Of a stretch of DNA of 64,000 nt, positions 54,749 through 64,000 are shown piece after piece. The DNA comes from Dermabacter indicis (GTDB taxonomy: Bacteria > Actinomycetota > Actinomycetes > Actinomycetales > Dermabacteraceae): positions 1 through 64,000 of the forward strand of contig CYUG01000012.1 of NCBI GenBank assembly GCA_001403775.1, in the 5' to 3' direction. The notes under the pieces were generated by a model that had not been told where the DNA came from, did no database searches, and saw only the letters and a list, made by a program, of their open reading frames with translations. Position 1 is the stretch's first letter, and each line of letters starts with the position of its first letter. A program made the translations under genes and the position numbers.

Positions 54749-54816
54749 AAGTGTGACGGCGAAGAAGCCAGAGTCGGTAGGAGCGGCAAAGTGTGACGGC
54801 GCGAGAGCCAGGGTCG
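54749..54816 (+). repeat. imperfect direct repeats after dnaX
   Basis: AAGTGTGACGGCG followed by GCCAG and GTCGG occurs twice, 41 nt apart (54749-54777 and 54790-54816). The 206-nt gap between the convergent dnaX and amidase genes holds nothing else I recognise. Origin unknown. Confidence 0.5.
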
Positions 54817-54876
54817 GAACTGGAAACTGCGGCGGGGCAGTGCCGGGGCCGGTGCGAGCGGGGAATTTGGCGAGCC

Positions 54877-56382
54877 TCAGGGGGTGATCAGCGTGGGCCA
54901 GGGGTCGAGGGCCTCGAGCTGGGCGGCGATGCTCAGCAGCACTCCCTCGGCTCCGGGGCGCGTTCCCCCGAGGTGGACGCCCACGGGGAGCGTGACTCCC
55001 TCCACCACGGTGCGGTGAATCGGCACACTCATCGCGGCAAAGCCGTTCATGTTCCACACACTCGTAAACGGCGTGAAGCGCGACTGGAAGTCGAAGTCCT
55101 CGTGCGGGTCGTCGGGGATGCGATCCGCGAGCACGGGCGGCTCGGACAGCATCGGCGTGAGGATCGCCTCGAAGCCCTGCCACGCCTCGGCCATGCGCCT
55201 CGTCAGCTCTTGAATCCGTGCGAGGGCAGCGGCGTATTCGATTCCGCTCACGCCGGCGCCAATGCTGCGTAACCAGCGTGTCAACGCACCCACCCCCGCG
55301 GCTTCCTCGCCGACACGAGCCTCGGCACTCCCGGCCGGCCCGAAGGGCAACGGCAACGAGGCGGCGCCCACCGCCCACACGGGCATAAACGTTTGCCAAT
55401 CCTCGGGCGTCATGGGGGCGGGGATCTCCACGACCGTGTGTCCGAGGGCTTCGAGAAGCGAGCGGGCACGCTCGACGGCTTCGAGAGAGGAGGCCGCGAG
55501 CTCTACCTCGGCGACCATGGGCGAGGTGAGCACACCGATCTTGAGCGGTGAGACCTCTCGCGCATCGAGGGCGGCGAGCGACGACTCGACTGAAGAGGTT
55601 GCGCCGCAGCCGGCACTCCGTATGGACCGCGTGCCTGCGAATGCATCGCCTGGCCGTGCGTGGGCGATGAGATCAATGCCGAGGGCGAGATCCGCGACCG
55701 TTCGCGCGAGCATCCCGTGACGCGCAAGACCCGGCCCATCGAGCCCATGCGGGCCAGAGCTCACCGTGCCGCGCGAGGTCACCATACCGAGCACGCCATT
55801 GCACGCCGCGGGCACCCGCACGCTCCCGCCGGCATCGTTGCCGTGGGCGAGCGGCGCGATACCGCTCGCGACGGCTGCTCCGGCACCGCCACTCGAGCCA
55901 CCGGCGGTGCGCCGCGTATCCCACGGGCTGCGCGCTGCCCCAAGCGGCGATTCGCTGAACACACTCATGCCGAATTCGCTCGTGGTCGTTTTCCCGATCG
56001 TGAGTGTCCCGGCATCCATGATGTCCTGAGCCACGCCATCGGTGTGTGTCGAGACGTTCCCGGCGAGAGCTGGAGAACCGGCCTCGAAGGGGAGACCCTC
56101 GACCTCGACGAGGTCCTTGATCGGTACGGGAATGCCCGCGAGAAGCGGCGCCTTGACTCCATTTCCCGCACGGAGCATCTCCTCGGCGCGCGCGGCCTGC
56201 CTCCTCGAGAGATCATCAGCAAAGCACGAAAAAGCTCCGAGCTTCTCTCCTCGTTCGTGGGCGCGCTCAAGCACACGCTCAATGTGGACGCTCGGCGTGA
56301 GCTCCCCGTCGCGATAGGCGTGCGCGAGGCGCAGCGCGCTGAAATCGAGCGGATCTTCTTGAGTGCCGGCGCCCACCATCAT
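54877..56382 (-). CDS. amidase signature family hydrolase
   Basis: A 501-residue amidase (AS family, GatA-like). The Ser-cisSer-Lys triad is visible: the Lys in IPVPIKDLVEVEG, the cis-Ser in TAGGSSGGAGAA, and the nucleophilic Ser in GNDAGGSVRVPAA. Context has no gatB or gatC, so it is more likely a catabolic amidase than the tRNA amidotransferase. Two adjacent Met codons leave a one-codon uncertainty in the start. Probably co-transcribed with the GyrI-like gene, 7 nt upstream. Confidence 0.9.
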   Translation of the reverse strand: MMVGAGTQEDPLDFSALRLAHAYRDGELTPSVHIERVLERAHERGEKLGAFSCFADDLSRRQAARAEEMLRAGNGVKAPLLAGIPVPIKDLVEVEGLPFEAGSPALAGNVSTHTDGVAQDIMDAGTLTIGKTTTSEFGMSVFSESPLGAARSPWDTRRTAGGSSGGAGAAVASGIAPLAHGNDAGGSVRVPAACNGVLGMVTSRGTVSSGPHGLDGPGLARHGMLARTVADLALGIDLIAHARPGDAFAGTRSIRSAGCGATSSVESSLAALDAREVSPLKIGVLTSPMVAEVELAASSLEAVERARSLLEALGHTVVEIPAPMTPEDWQTFMPVWAVGAASLPLPFGPAGSAEARVGEEAAGVGALTRWLRSIGAGVSGIEYAAALARIQELTRRMAEAWQGFEAILTPMLSEPPVLADRIPDDPHEDFDFQSRFTPFTSVWNMNGFAAMSVPIHRTVVEGVTLPVGVHLGGTRPGAEGVLLSIAAQLEALDPWPTLITP

Positions 56383-56389
56383 CAGCCTC

Positions 56390-56965
56390 TTAGTTCAGCG
56401 GTGCGAGAGGCGCGAAAAGGTCGGTGCGCGAGGTCGTCACGACCGTATCGTTCTCGCCCACCGGGACCGACACTTCCCAAAACGGAGGCGTGGGCTCGAG
56501 CCCACGGTCGGTCAGTGTTGTCAGCAGGGCATTCCACGAGTCGTCGCGCGTGCTGTAAGGGCCGTTGTGGGAAAGGGCCGCGATGCGCCCCTCGGGCAGG
56601 GTAACGGTGCGCGCCGCGAGGTCGGTGAAGGCTGAGGTGGCGTCGGAGACCACCGCGATTTCCTCCTCGAGCGGCGTTTCGATCGGGAAGCCGATCGCCA
56701 CATCGCTTTTGGCGTGCGCGCTATCGATGCCGCCCACGCGGTAGAACACGACGACGAGATGCCCCGTGATCGCGACCCCTTCGCGTTCGAGCGCCGGGGG
56801 AAGGGCCTCGGCAACCACGCGTGCACATTCTGCGAGAGCGTCCATCGCGAGATCGTTGACGCGGACGGCGGCGAGAGGCACGGAGGGCTGGTCGAGCACG
56901 GTCAGTGTCGAGTAGCCGCGGCCGTTTTCAACATCGCTGCCGCCGGGAGTCGTGTGGATGGTCAT
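56390..56965 (-). CDS. GyrI-like small-molecule-binding domain protein
   Basis: A 191-residue stand-alone GyrI/effector-binding domain protein. It has two repeats of the SHS2 fold pattern, with the diagnostic ALSHNGPYSTRDDSW then GLEPTPPFWEV in the second half. Such proteins bind hydrophobic or cyclic small molecules, and some hydrolyse them. It precedes the amidase on the same strand and may be functionally linked. Confidence 0.75.
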   Translation of the reverse strand: MTIHTTPGGSDVENGRGYSTLTVLDQPSVPLAAVRVNDLAMDALAECARVVAEALPPALEREGVAITGHLVVVFYRVGGIDSAHAKSDVAIGFPIETPLEEEIAVVSDATSAFTDLAARTVTLPEGRIAALSHNGPYSTRDDSWNALLTTLTDRGLEPTPPFWEVSVPVGENDTVVTTSRTDLFAPLAPLN

Positions 56966-57043
56966 GGTGAGCTTTCGCGTTGAGAATAGGCGTGGGGCGA
57001 GTTTACGAGTTTATTTGTCTCACCCGTGCCATAGAGTTTAGGT

Positions 57044-57637
57044 GTGTTTCAGGGAATCGTGCAGGATCTGATCGACGAACTCGGGATGCTTCCCGGGGTG
57101 GGCCCCAAGTCGGCGCAGCGCATCGCGTTTTACGTGCTCGGTGCGGAAAGCGCGTCGATCGAGCGGCTGGCCTCGACCCTCATCGAGGTGAAAAGGCGCA
57201 TCCGCTTTTGCGAGGTGTGCGGCAACATCGCGGAAGAAGAGCGTTGCGCGATCTGCCTCGATGAGCGCCGCAACGGTGCACTGCTGTGCGTTGTGGAAGA
57301 GCCGCGCGATGTCTTCGCGATCGAGCGTCTTCGCGAGTATCGGGGCCGCTACCACGTGCTCGGTGGGGCGATCGACCCCATCGGCGGGGTTGGCCCGGCG
57401 GATCTGCGCATTCAGGAGCTTCAGGATCGCGTCTCGCAGGGAGGCGTCACCGAAGTCATCCTTGCGTTGGACCCGAACGTTCAGGGCGAGGCCACGAGCA
57501 CGTACATCGCGCGCACGCTTGCCGATTCCGGAGTCGAGGTCACTCGCCTCGCCTCGGGGTTGCCGGTTGGCGGGGATCTTGATTATGCGGACGAAATGAC
57601 ACTCGGGCGCGCGTTCGCGGGGCGCCGGGCGTTTTAG
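57044..57637 (+). CDS. recR: recombination protein RecR
   Basis: RecR (197 aa) acts with RecO and RecF to load RecA. It has the N-terminal helix-hairpin-helix ([20 protein letters not shown]), the four-Cys zinc finger (CEVCGN and CAICLD) and the Toprim domain ([13 protein letters not shown], then [17 protein letters not shown]). The start is GTG 57044. In most actinobacteria ybaB/ebfC sits between dnaX and recR; here that space holds two minus-strand genes. Confidence 0.96.
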   Translation: MFQGIVQDLIDELGMLPGVGPKSAQRIAFYVLGAESASIERLASTLIEVKRRIRFCEVCGNIAEEERCAICLDERRNGALLCVVEEPRDVFAIERLREYRGRYHVLGGAIDPIGGVGPADLRIQELQDRVSQGGVTEVILALDPNVQGEATSTYIARTLADSGVEVTRLASGLPVGGDLDYADEMTLGRAFAGRRAF

Positions 57638-57645
57638 GGGGATCG

Positions 57646-59352
57646 ATGGTGCAGGTCGTTCAACCGGGTGCGGCGCCACAGGGGGGAGTCGGGGGTCCGA
57701 CGCCTCCTGCGCTCACCGCGCAGCCACTTCCTCCACTGCTCGGCTTGCCTGAGCCGGAAAAGCTGCCGACGGGGGATCAAGTGGTCGATCTTCCGGAAGA
57801 GGTTCTTTTCGAATCAGCGCAAGTGATGCGCACGAAGGCTCGCTGGAAGATTTGGGTGTGGATGGCCCTCGTCGGGGCCGCGTCGTGGGGAACCCTCGGC
57901 ATGGTTTTTCTTGGCTCGCTCACGCCCCTGTTCATGTTCCTTCCTCTTTTCGCTCTTGCGGAGCCGGGCTTCGTCACCTCGCTTTTGAGCGGCCTCGGGG
58001 TCTCCCTGTGGGAAGTGCTGGTCGTGGCTTTGGGATCGGCACCTTTTGGCGCGCTCGCGGGCCTCGGCGCGGCGGCACTTGGTTTGCGTTCCGCCGCGAG
58101 GCTTCGCCCCCGTGAGTACCTCACGGAGCAGCTGTTTCGGCGGGCGATTGGTTGGTCGTTTGCGAAGTGGCTTTTATGGCCGCAGCTCGCGGTGCTTGGG
58201 CTCTCAATGCTGCTCACGGCCCTTCCTGGCAATAGTTTTATGCTCGCCGATTTCTCCTACATCGTTGTCGCGGGCTATCTTTCGATGCTCGCCGTAGCGA
58301 TCGTGAGTGTGCCGGTCGCGAGCGGGTGTGCCCGCGCGGCGAACCCTCTCGGGCTCCCGGGGTACAACGCACTTGAAGGAAAGCGGCAAGCGGCTGTGGG
58401 CACACCCAAGTTTGCCCAGTACACGCGCGTGATGTTTGCGCAGGATCGCCGACACTTGCCGCGCAACAAGCTTGTAGTGAACTCGCGCATGTTTCTCGAA
58501 TCGTTCTGGACGATTCTTCGCTACCGCGCGTGGCAGATCGTGCTTTTTGCCGCTCTCCTCGCCCCGTTCTACTTCCTCTCCGATATAGCCCAGCTTTTCA
58601 GCAACATTGACGATCTGAAGCAGGCGAGCGACGCGACTGATTTCTCTCTTGGTACGCGCCTTGCGTTCGTTCTTCTCGTGATCGCGTGGGGGAGTGCCTT
58701 CGCGTGGCTTCCGCCCCTCGTGCTCTCGCTCTTCCACCTCATTCCCTCGTCAAAGCGAGGGGTTCGTGATCAGCGCACGTACCCCACGATCACCGAGCGA
58801 CTCGCCGTGAACCGCTGGGAACGCGGAGTCGTGTGGGTGACGACCCTTGGGCTCGCGGCGATCGAGGCCACGTGTCTCCTCGCGTTCCTGATCGTGTTGA
58901 ACGCTTCCGGTGATGCGGGCGGGGCGGGCAGCGTGCACATCATGGCCCTTGTGTTTGCCGGGTTCAGCGCGAGTGCGCTCGGCATGATCGCCACGTATCG
59001 CGCGATCGCGATTGACCTGCGCACGATCGTGTACGGCCCCGCGGGCTGGTACGCGCGCCGCGAAGTCCCCTTTGCGGCGATCGCTCCAAAGCGAGGAACA
59101 AGAGCAGACATGGCCGACGACCCGCGCGTGAGGGCGGCCCTGCGAGAGCGCCAAGCGATGGCCCTTGGCCTACCAAAAAATGCGAGCCTCGAGCAGATCG
59201 CGAAAATTGCCTCGCGCACCGGGGTCCTCCCCGATTTCGGGCTCGGTGAGCAGCAGATGGTCCCCGCGACCATCGAGCCGCCAAGAGTGAAAGGCGAACA
59301 CGATATTCCGGAAACTCTCGAGGAACTCCACGCGGGACGCCTCACACTGTGA
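57646..59352 (+). CDS. large integral membrane protein, unknown
   Basis: Unrecognised family (568 aa). A Pro/Gly-rich cytoplasmic N-terminus of about 65 residues is followed by roughly eight membrane spans in two groups (about 67-230 and 280-450). The C-terminal tail of about 100 residues is soluble, basic then acidic (RGTRADMADDPRVRAALRER). It starts 8 nt after recR, so the two are probably co-transcribed. Transport or envelope roles are guesses; no motif decides. Confidence 0.75.
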   Translation: MVQVVQPGAAPQGGVGGPTPPALTAQPLPPLLGLPEPEKLPTGDQVVDLPEEVLFESAQVMRTKARWKIWVWMALVGAASWGTLGMVFLGSLTPLFMFLPLFALAEPGFVTSLLSGLGVSLWEVLVVALGSAPFGALAGLGAAALGLRSAARLRPREYLTEQLFRRAIGWSFAKWLLWPQLAVLGLSMLLTALPGNSFMLADFSYIVVAGYLSMLAVAIVSVPVASGCARAANPLGLPGYNALEGKRQAAVGTPKFAQYTRVMFAQDRRHLPRNKLVVNSRMFLESFWTILRYRAWQIVLFAALLAPFYFLSDIAQLFSNIDDLKQASDATDFSLGTRLAFVLLVIAWGSAFAWLPPLVLSLFHLIPSSKRGVRDQRTYPTITERLAVNRWERGVVWVTTLGLAAIEATCLLAFLIVLNASGDAGGAGSVHIMALVFAGFSASALGMIATYRAIAIDLRTIVYGPAGWYARREVPFAAIAPKRGTRADMADDPRVRAALRERQAMALGLPKNASLEQIAKIASRTGVLPDFGLGEQQMVPATIEPPRVKGEHDIPETLEELHAGRLTL

Positions 59353-59403
59353 GCCTCGCCGGGCGTGCTGCGCTCGCACCTGCGCGCCGGGCTGCCACAA
59401 TGA

Positions 59404-59423
59404 CATGAGCATTAATATTCATG
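59404..59423. promoter_or_regulatory. palindromic site upstream of lysC
   Basis: CATGAGCATTAATATTCATG is a near-perfect palindrome (16 of 20) centred on ATTAAT, 41 nt before the aspartokinase start. It may be an operator or overlap the promoter -10. Confidence 0.4.
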
Positions 59424-59464
59424 CCACCTTCGCGGGAAACCGCGCATGAAAGGGAAACTCGCCC

Positions 59465-61922
<2,458 letters not shown>

Positions 61923-62109
61923 AAACTCTCAAGCTGTGCAATACTGGTGGTAACTGCTGTAAATATTGGTATTCGTCCGTGAATTTTCCCCCACCAGCAT
62001 CACGGTAACTTACCGAACGCGCAGGTCGAGCCTCGAAGGTGCGGTTCGAATCGTACGTACGCGGCAGTCACTCGAAAGCACCGTTGAAAAAGCCTAGGAG
62101 TGTTGACAC

Positions 62110-62778
62110 ATGACCCCCGATCGCCGCACCTCCCGCCTCACGGTCGAACCCTCGCGTGAGCCCGGCGCACGAGTCAACCTCACCCGCGCGCGAGGTGAAC
62201 GCACGCGCGAGGTCATCCTTGAAGAGGCCACGCTCCTGTTCTCCTCGTATGGCTACCGCGGCACGTCGCTTCGCGACATTTCCGAGCGGGTGGGCATTTC
62301 CCACCCCGGCATGCTTCATCATTTCTCCCGGAAGGAAGCCCTGCTTCAGGCCGTTCTTGAACGCGTTGCGCGCCACTTCGAAGAGCTTATTGACGATTTC
62401 GTGGCGACCGCGCAGGAGCCGGCCGCCATCCGTGAGTGGGATGCCGTGCGCCAGTATCAGTCGGTGATGTTCGCCGTGGTGCGGGCCGAGGCTGTCGAAA
62501 AGGACCACCCGGGGCACGAAGCCATCGTGGGTATGCAAACGATGGCCGAAGAAAAACTCACCGCACTTTTCGAGATGTACGAGGAAAAAGGGTGGCTTGA
62601 GGAAGGCGCGGCTCCAGAGTGGATCGCCCGATCGATCGTCGCGATGTGGACCGGAGTGTTCATGCGCGATGCACTCATGGATGATGGTCTCTATGATCAT
62701 GACCTCTCGATCTTCCTGCGCATGTTCGTGATCCCCCTGCGCGAAGCTGACCCGTTTCCCCCGAAGGAGAGAAAGTAA
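62110..62778 (+). CDS. TetR-family regulator
   Basis: A 222-residue TetR/AcrR regulator. After a 25-residue basic N-terminal extension comes the helix-turn-helix (GERTREVILEEATLLFSSYG, then TSLRDISERVGISHPGMLHHF). The C-terminal ligand domain is unlike any I can name. AGGAG lies 11 nt upstream of the ATG. The PRC-barrel gene begins 5 nt after its stop, so the two form a unit. The ligand and target are unknown. Confidence 0.9.
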   Translation: MTPDRRTSRLTVEPSREPGARVNLTRARGERTREVILEEATLLFSSYGYRGTSLRDISERVGISHPGMLHHFSRKEALLQAVLERVARHFEELIDDFVATAQEPAAIREWDAVRQYQSVMFAVVRAEAVEKDHPGHEAIVGMQTMAEEKLTALFEMYEEKGWLEEGAAPEWIARSIVAMWTGVFMRDALMDDGLYDHDLSIFLRMFVIPLREADPFPPKERK

Positions 62779-62783
62779 GGCCT

Positions 62784-63128
62784 ATGGCGACCGAGGTTGA
62801 GCTCGACCGGCTCCGCAACGCTACCGTTCGAGAGTCATCAGGCGCGCGCCTCGGAAAGGTGTGCGAAATTTTCCTCAATGATCGCACGCAAAAAATCTCG
62901 TTTGTCACCATCGCACTCGGCCCTTTTGGGATGCGCGAAGTCTATATTCCCTATGAATATATCGACCTCGATAATGAAGGCCCCAAAACCTCTCTCTGTC
63001 GCGAAATACTCGAGGCTGCCCCCCGCGCGAACGGGCTTGGTCATTTGACGTTCACGCAAGAAGAACAACTGCGTTCCTACTACGAGTCGGCCGTCGTGGT
63101 CGATCCGCACTCCGCCCCGAAGTTCTGA
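62784..63128 (+). CDS. PRC-barrel domain protein
   Basis: A 114-residue protein with one PRC-barrel-like domain (ESSGARLGKVCEIFLNDRTQKISFV, given in parts ESSGARLGKVCEIF and NDRTQKISFV). PRC barrels occur in RimM and in photosynthetic and stress proteins and mediate binding. No other domain is present. Tightly linked to the TetR gene upstream. Confidence 0.8.
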   Translation: MATEVELDRLRNATVRESSGARLGKVCEIFLNDRTQKISFVTIALGPFGMREVYIPYEYIDLDNEGPKTSLCREILEAAPRANGLGHLTFTQEEQLRSYYESAVVVDPHSAPKF

Positions 63129-63153
63129 TCCGCCGAGGCTTCGATGGGGCGCG

Positions 63154-63165
63154 GCAACCGTCGGA
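63154..63165 (-). repeat. 12-bp dispersed motif, intergenic copy
   Basis: GCAACCGTCGGA lies 26 nt after the PRC-barrel stop. The flanking GATGGGGCGCGG also matches the copy at 231, giving 23 of 24 identical bases. Confidence 0.75.
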
Positions 63166-63321
63166 AAATCAGACCTTGTTAACGGGCGCGTGAACGCCCG
63201 AAAGTACCCGGTGAACTCTCGGTGACCCCGGCGGGCGCGCACGTGCGCGGTCGATAGAGTCGAATCAATGGCATTTTTTCGCCACTGGATAATGGTTTAC
63301 TGATTCGGCACGAGGGTGTAT

Positions 63322-64000
63322 ATGAAAATCTCGGTGATTGGGCTCGGATATCTTGGCGCGGTTCATGCAGTCTGCATGGCAGAACTGGGGCACGATGTCG
63401 TGGGGATCGATGTTGACACCGAGAGGATCGCCAAACTTGAGCGCGGCGAAGCGCCCTTTTTTGAGCCCGATTTCCCCGAAAAGCTCTCCGCTGCACTTGA
63501 GCGCGGAACACTCCGGTTTTCAGCAGACCTTTCGGATGTACGCGAGTGCGATGTGCACTTCGTGTGCGTGGGCACGCCGCAGGGGTCCGACGGTTCCGCC
63601 GACCTCGGTGCGCTTCACGCCGTTCGCGAAGGTCTTCAGAAGGTCCTCGCTGATTCCACTCGCGAAAAAGTTCTCGTGGTGGGCAAATCGACCGTGCCAG
63701 TGGGCACGGCGCGTGGCCTGAGCGAGGCCTTCGCCGAATTGCCAAACATTGAACTCGCCTGGAATCCGGAATTCCTGCGCGAGGGATACGCGGTGAAGGA
63801 CACGCTCGGTCCCGATCGCCTGGTATACGGCGTGCACGAGGATCAGCAGTTTTCCATCGCGCACCTTGACGCGGTGTACGCCCCCATCCTCGAAGCCGGT
63901 ACGCCCCGACTCGTGTATGGCTATGAGAGCGCCGAACTCGTGAAGGTGAGCGCAAACGCGTTCCTCGCGACGAAGATCAGCTTCGTCAATGCAGTCGCGG
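63322..64000 (+). CDS. UDP-glucose/GDP-mannose dehydrogenase (partial)
   Basis: The N-terminal 226 residues of a nucleotide-sugar 6-dehydrogenase that runs off the window. The NAD fold is VIGLGYLGAVHAVCMAELGHDVVG (in parts VIGLGYLGAVHAVC and AELGHDVVG); VGTPQGSDGSADL, KSTVPVGTAR, WNPEFLREGYAVKD and ELVKVSANAFLATKISF are family motifs. UDP-glucose dehydrogenase is the likeliest activity, giving UDP-glucuronate for surface polysaccharide. GAGGG precedes ATG 63322. A 12-bp motif copy (63586-63597) lies in the codons for GSDGS. Confidence 0.92.
   Translation, partial: MKISVIGLGYLGAVHAVCMAELGHDVVGIDVDTERIAKLERGEAPFFEPDFPEKLSAALERGTLRFSADLSDVRECDVHFVCVGTPQGSDGSADLGALHAVREGLQKVLADSTREKVLVVGKSTVPVGTARGLSEAFAELPNIELAWNPEFLREGYAVKDTLGPDRLVYGVHEDQQFSIAHLDAVYAPILEAGTPRLVYGYESAELVKVSANAFLATKISFVNAVA

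Noticed and set aside
59353-59464. Lysine riboswitch before lysC
   Set aside because: The 112-nt leader is too short and lacks the conserved riboswitch core.
61940-61980. Inverted AATAC/GTATT segment as a TetR operator
   Set aside because: Only five-base arms with a long spacer; too weak to list as a site.

Overview
The window is high-GC actinobacterial DNA. Evidence: small actinobacterial SRP RNA next to dnaX/recR, MsiK-dependent style sugar ABC importers without ATPases, many GTG starts, Tat/lipobox binding proteins, and a MetP/MetS pair. Gene content (host-glycan catabolism, PTS, GtrA, FdhD) would fit a Micrococcales skin or mucosal commensal such as Dermabacteraceae. That assignment is an inference; no 16S sequence is present.

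Layout. 25-185: the 5S rRNA end of an rrn operon and its terminator. 244-5201: a minus-strand array of paralogous single-pass membrane proteins with Pro-rich linkers and a two-cysteine outer domain. It looks like a duplicated three-gene operon; one copy is decaying and three members carry homopolymer frameshifts. 5238-9715: DUF1846 protein, PTS enzyme I, HPr and a mannitol/fructose-type IIA. 9751-11624: GtrA, FdhD and a YtxH-like protein.

11710-41142: a 29-kb carbohydrate island. It holds four CUT1 ABC importers (two are tandem duplicates), an orphan binding protein, a LacI regulator, and GH125, GH5_18-like, two GH38 and a GH20 enzyme, plus a phosphodiesterase and a HAD phosphatase. None of the hydrolases has a signal peptide, so the island reads as import of mannose-rich N-glycan fragments followed by cytoplasmic dismantling. 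Related operator-like sites lie upstream of at least three of its transcription units.

41202-45378: DtxR-family regulator and a Mn/Zn ABC importer. 45570-48765: a NUDIX remnant, an unrecognised gene, and an IS481-family element flanked by a 15-bp target duplication that lies in the 3' end of tRNA-Ser(GGA). 48891-57637: MetS/MetP, SRP RNA, DUF421 protein, dnaX, amidase, GyrI-like protein, recR. 57646-64000: large membrane protein, aspartokinase, aspartate-semialdehyde dehydrogenase, TetR regulator, PRC-barrel protein and the start of a UDP-glucose dehydrogenase.

The most unusual signal cuts across all of these. A 12-bp motif, TCCGACGSTTSC, occurs 17 times exactly, on both strands, in several reading frames and in intergenic gaps, sometimes as head-to-head pairs. 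About 0.06 copies are expected by composition. It resembles in pattern a DNA uptake or chromosome-architecture sequence rather than a gene-level feature.
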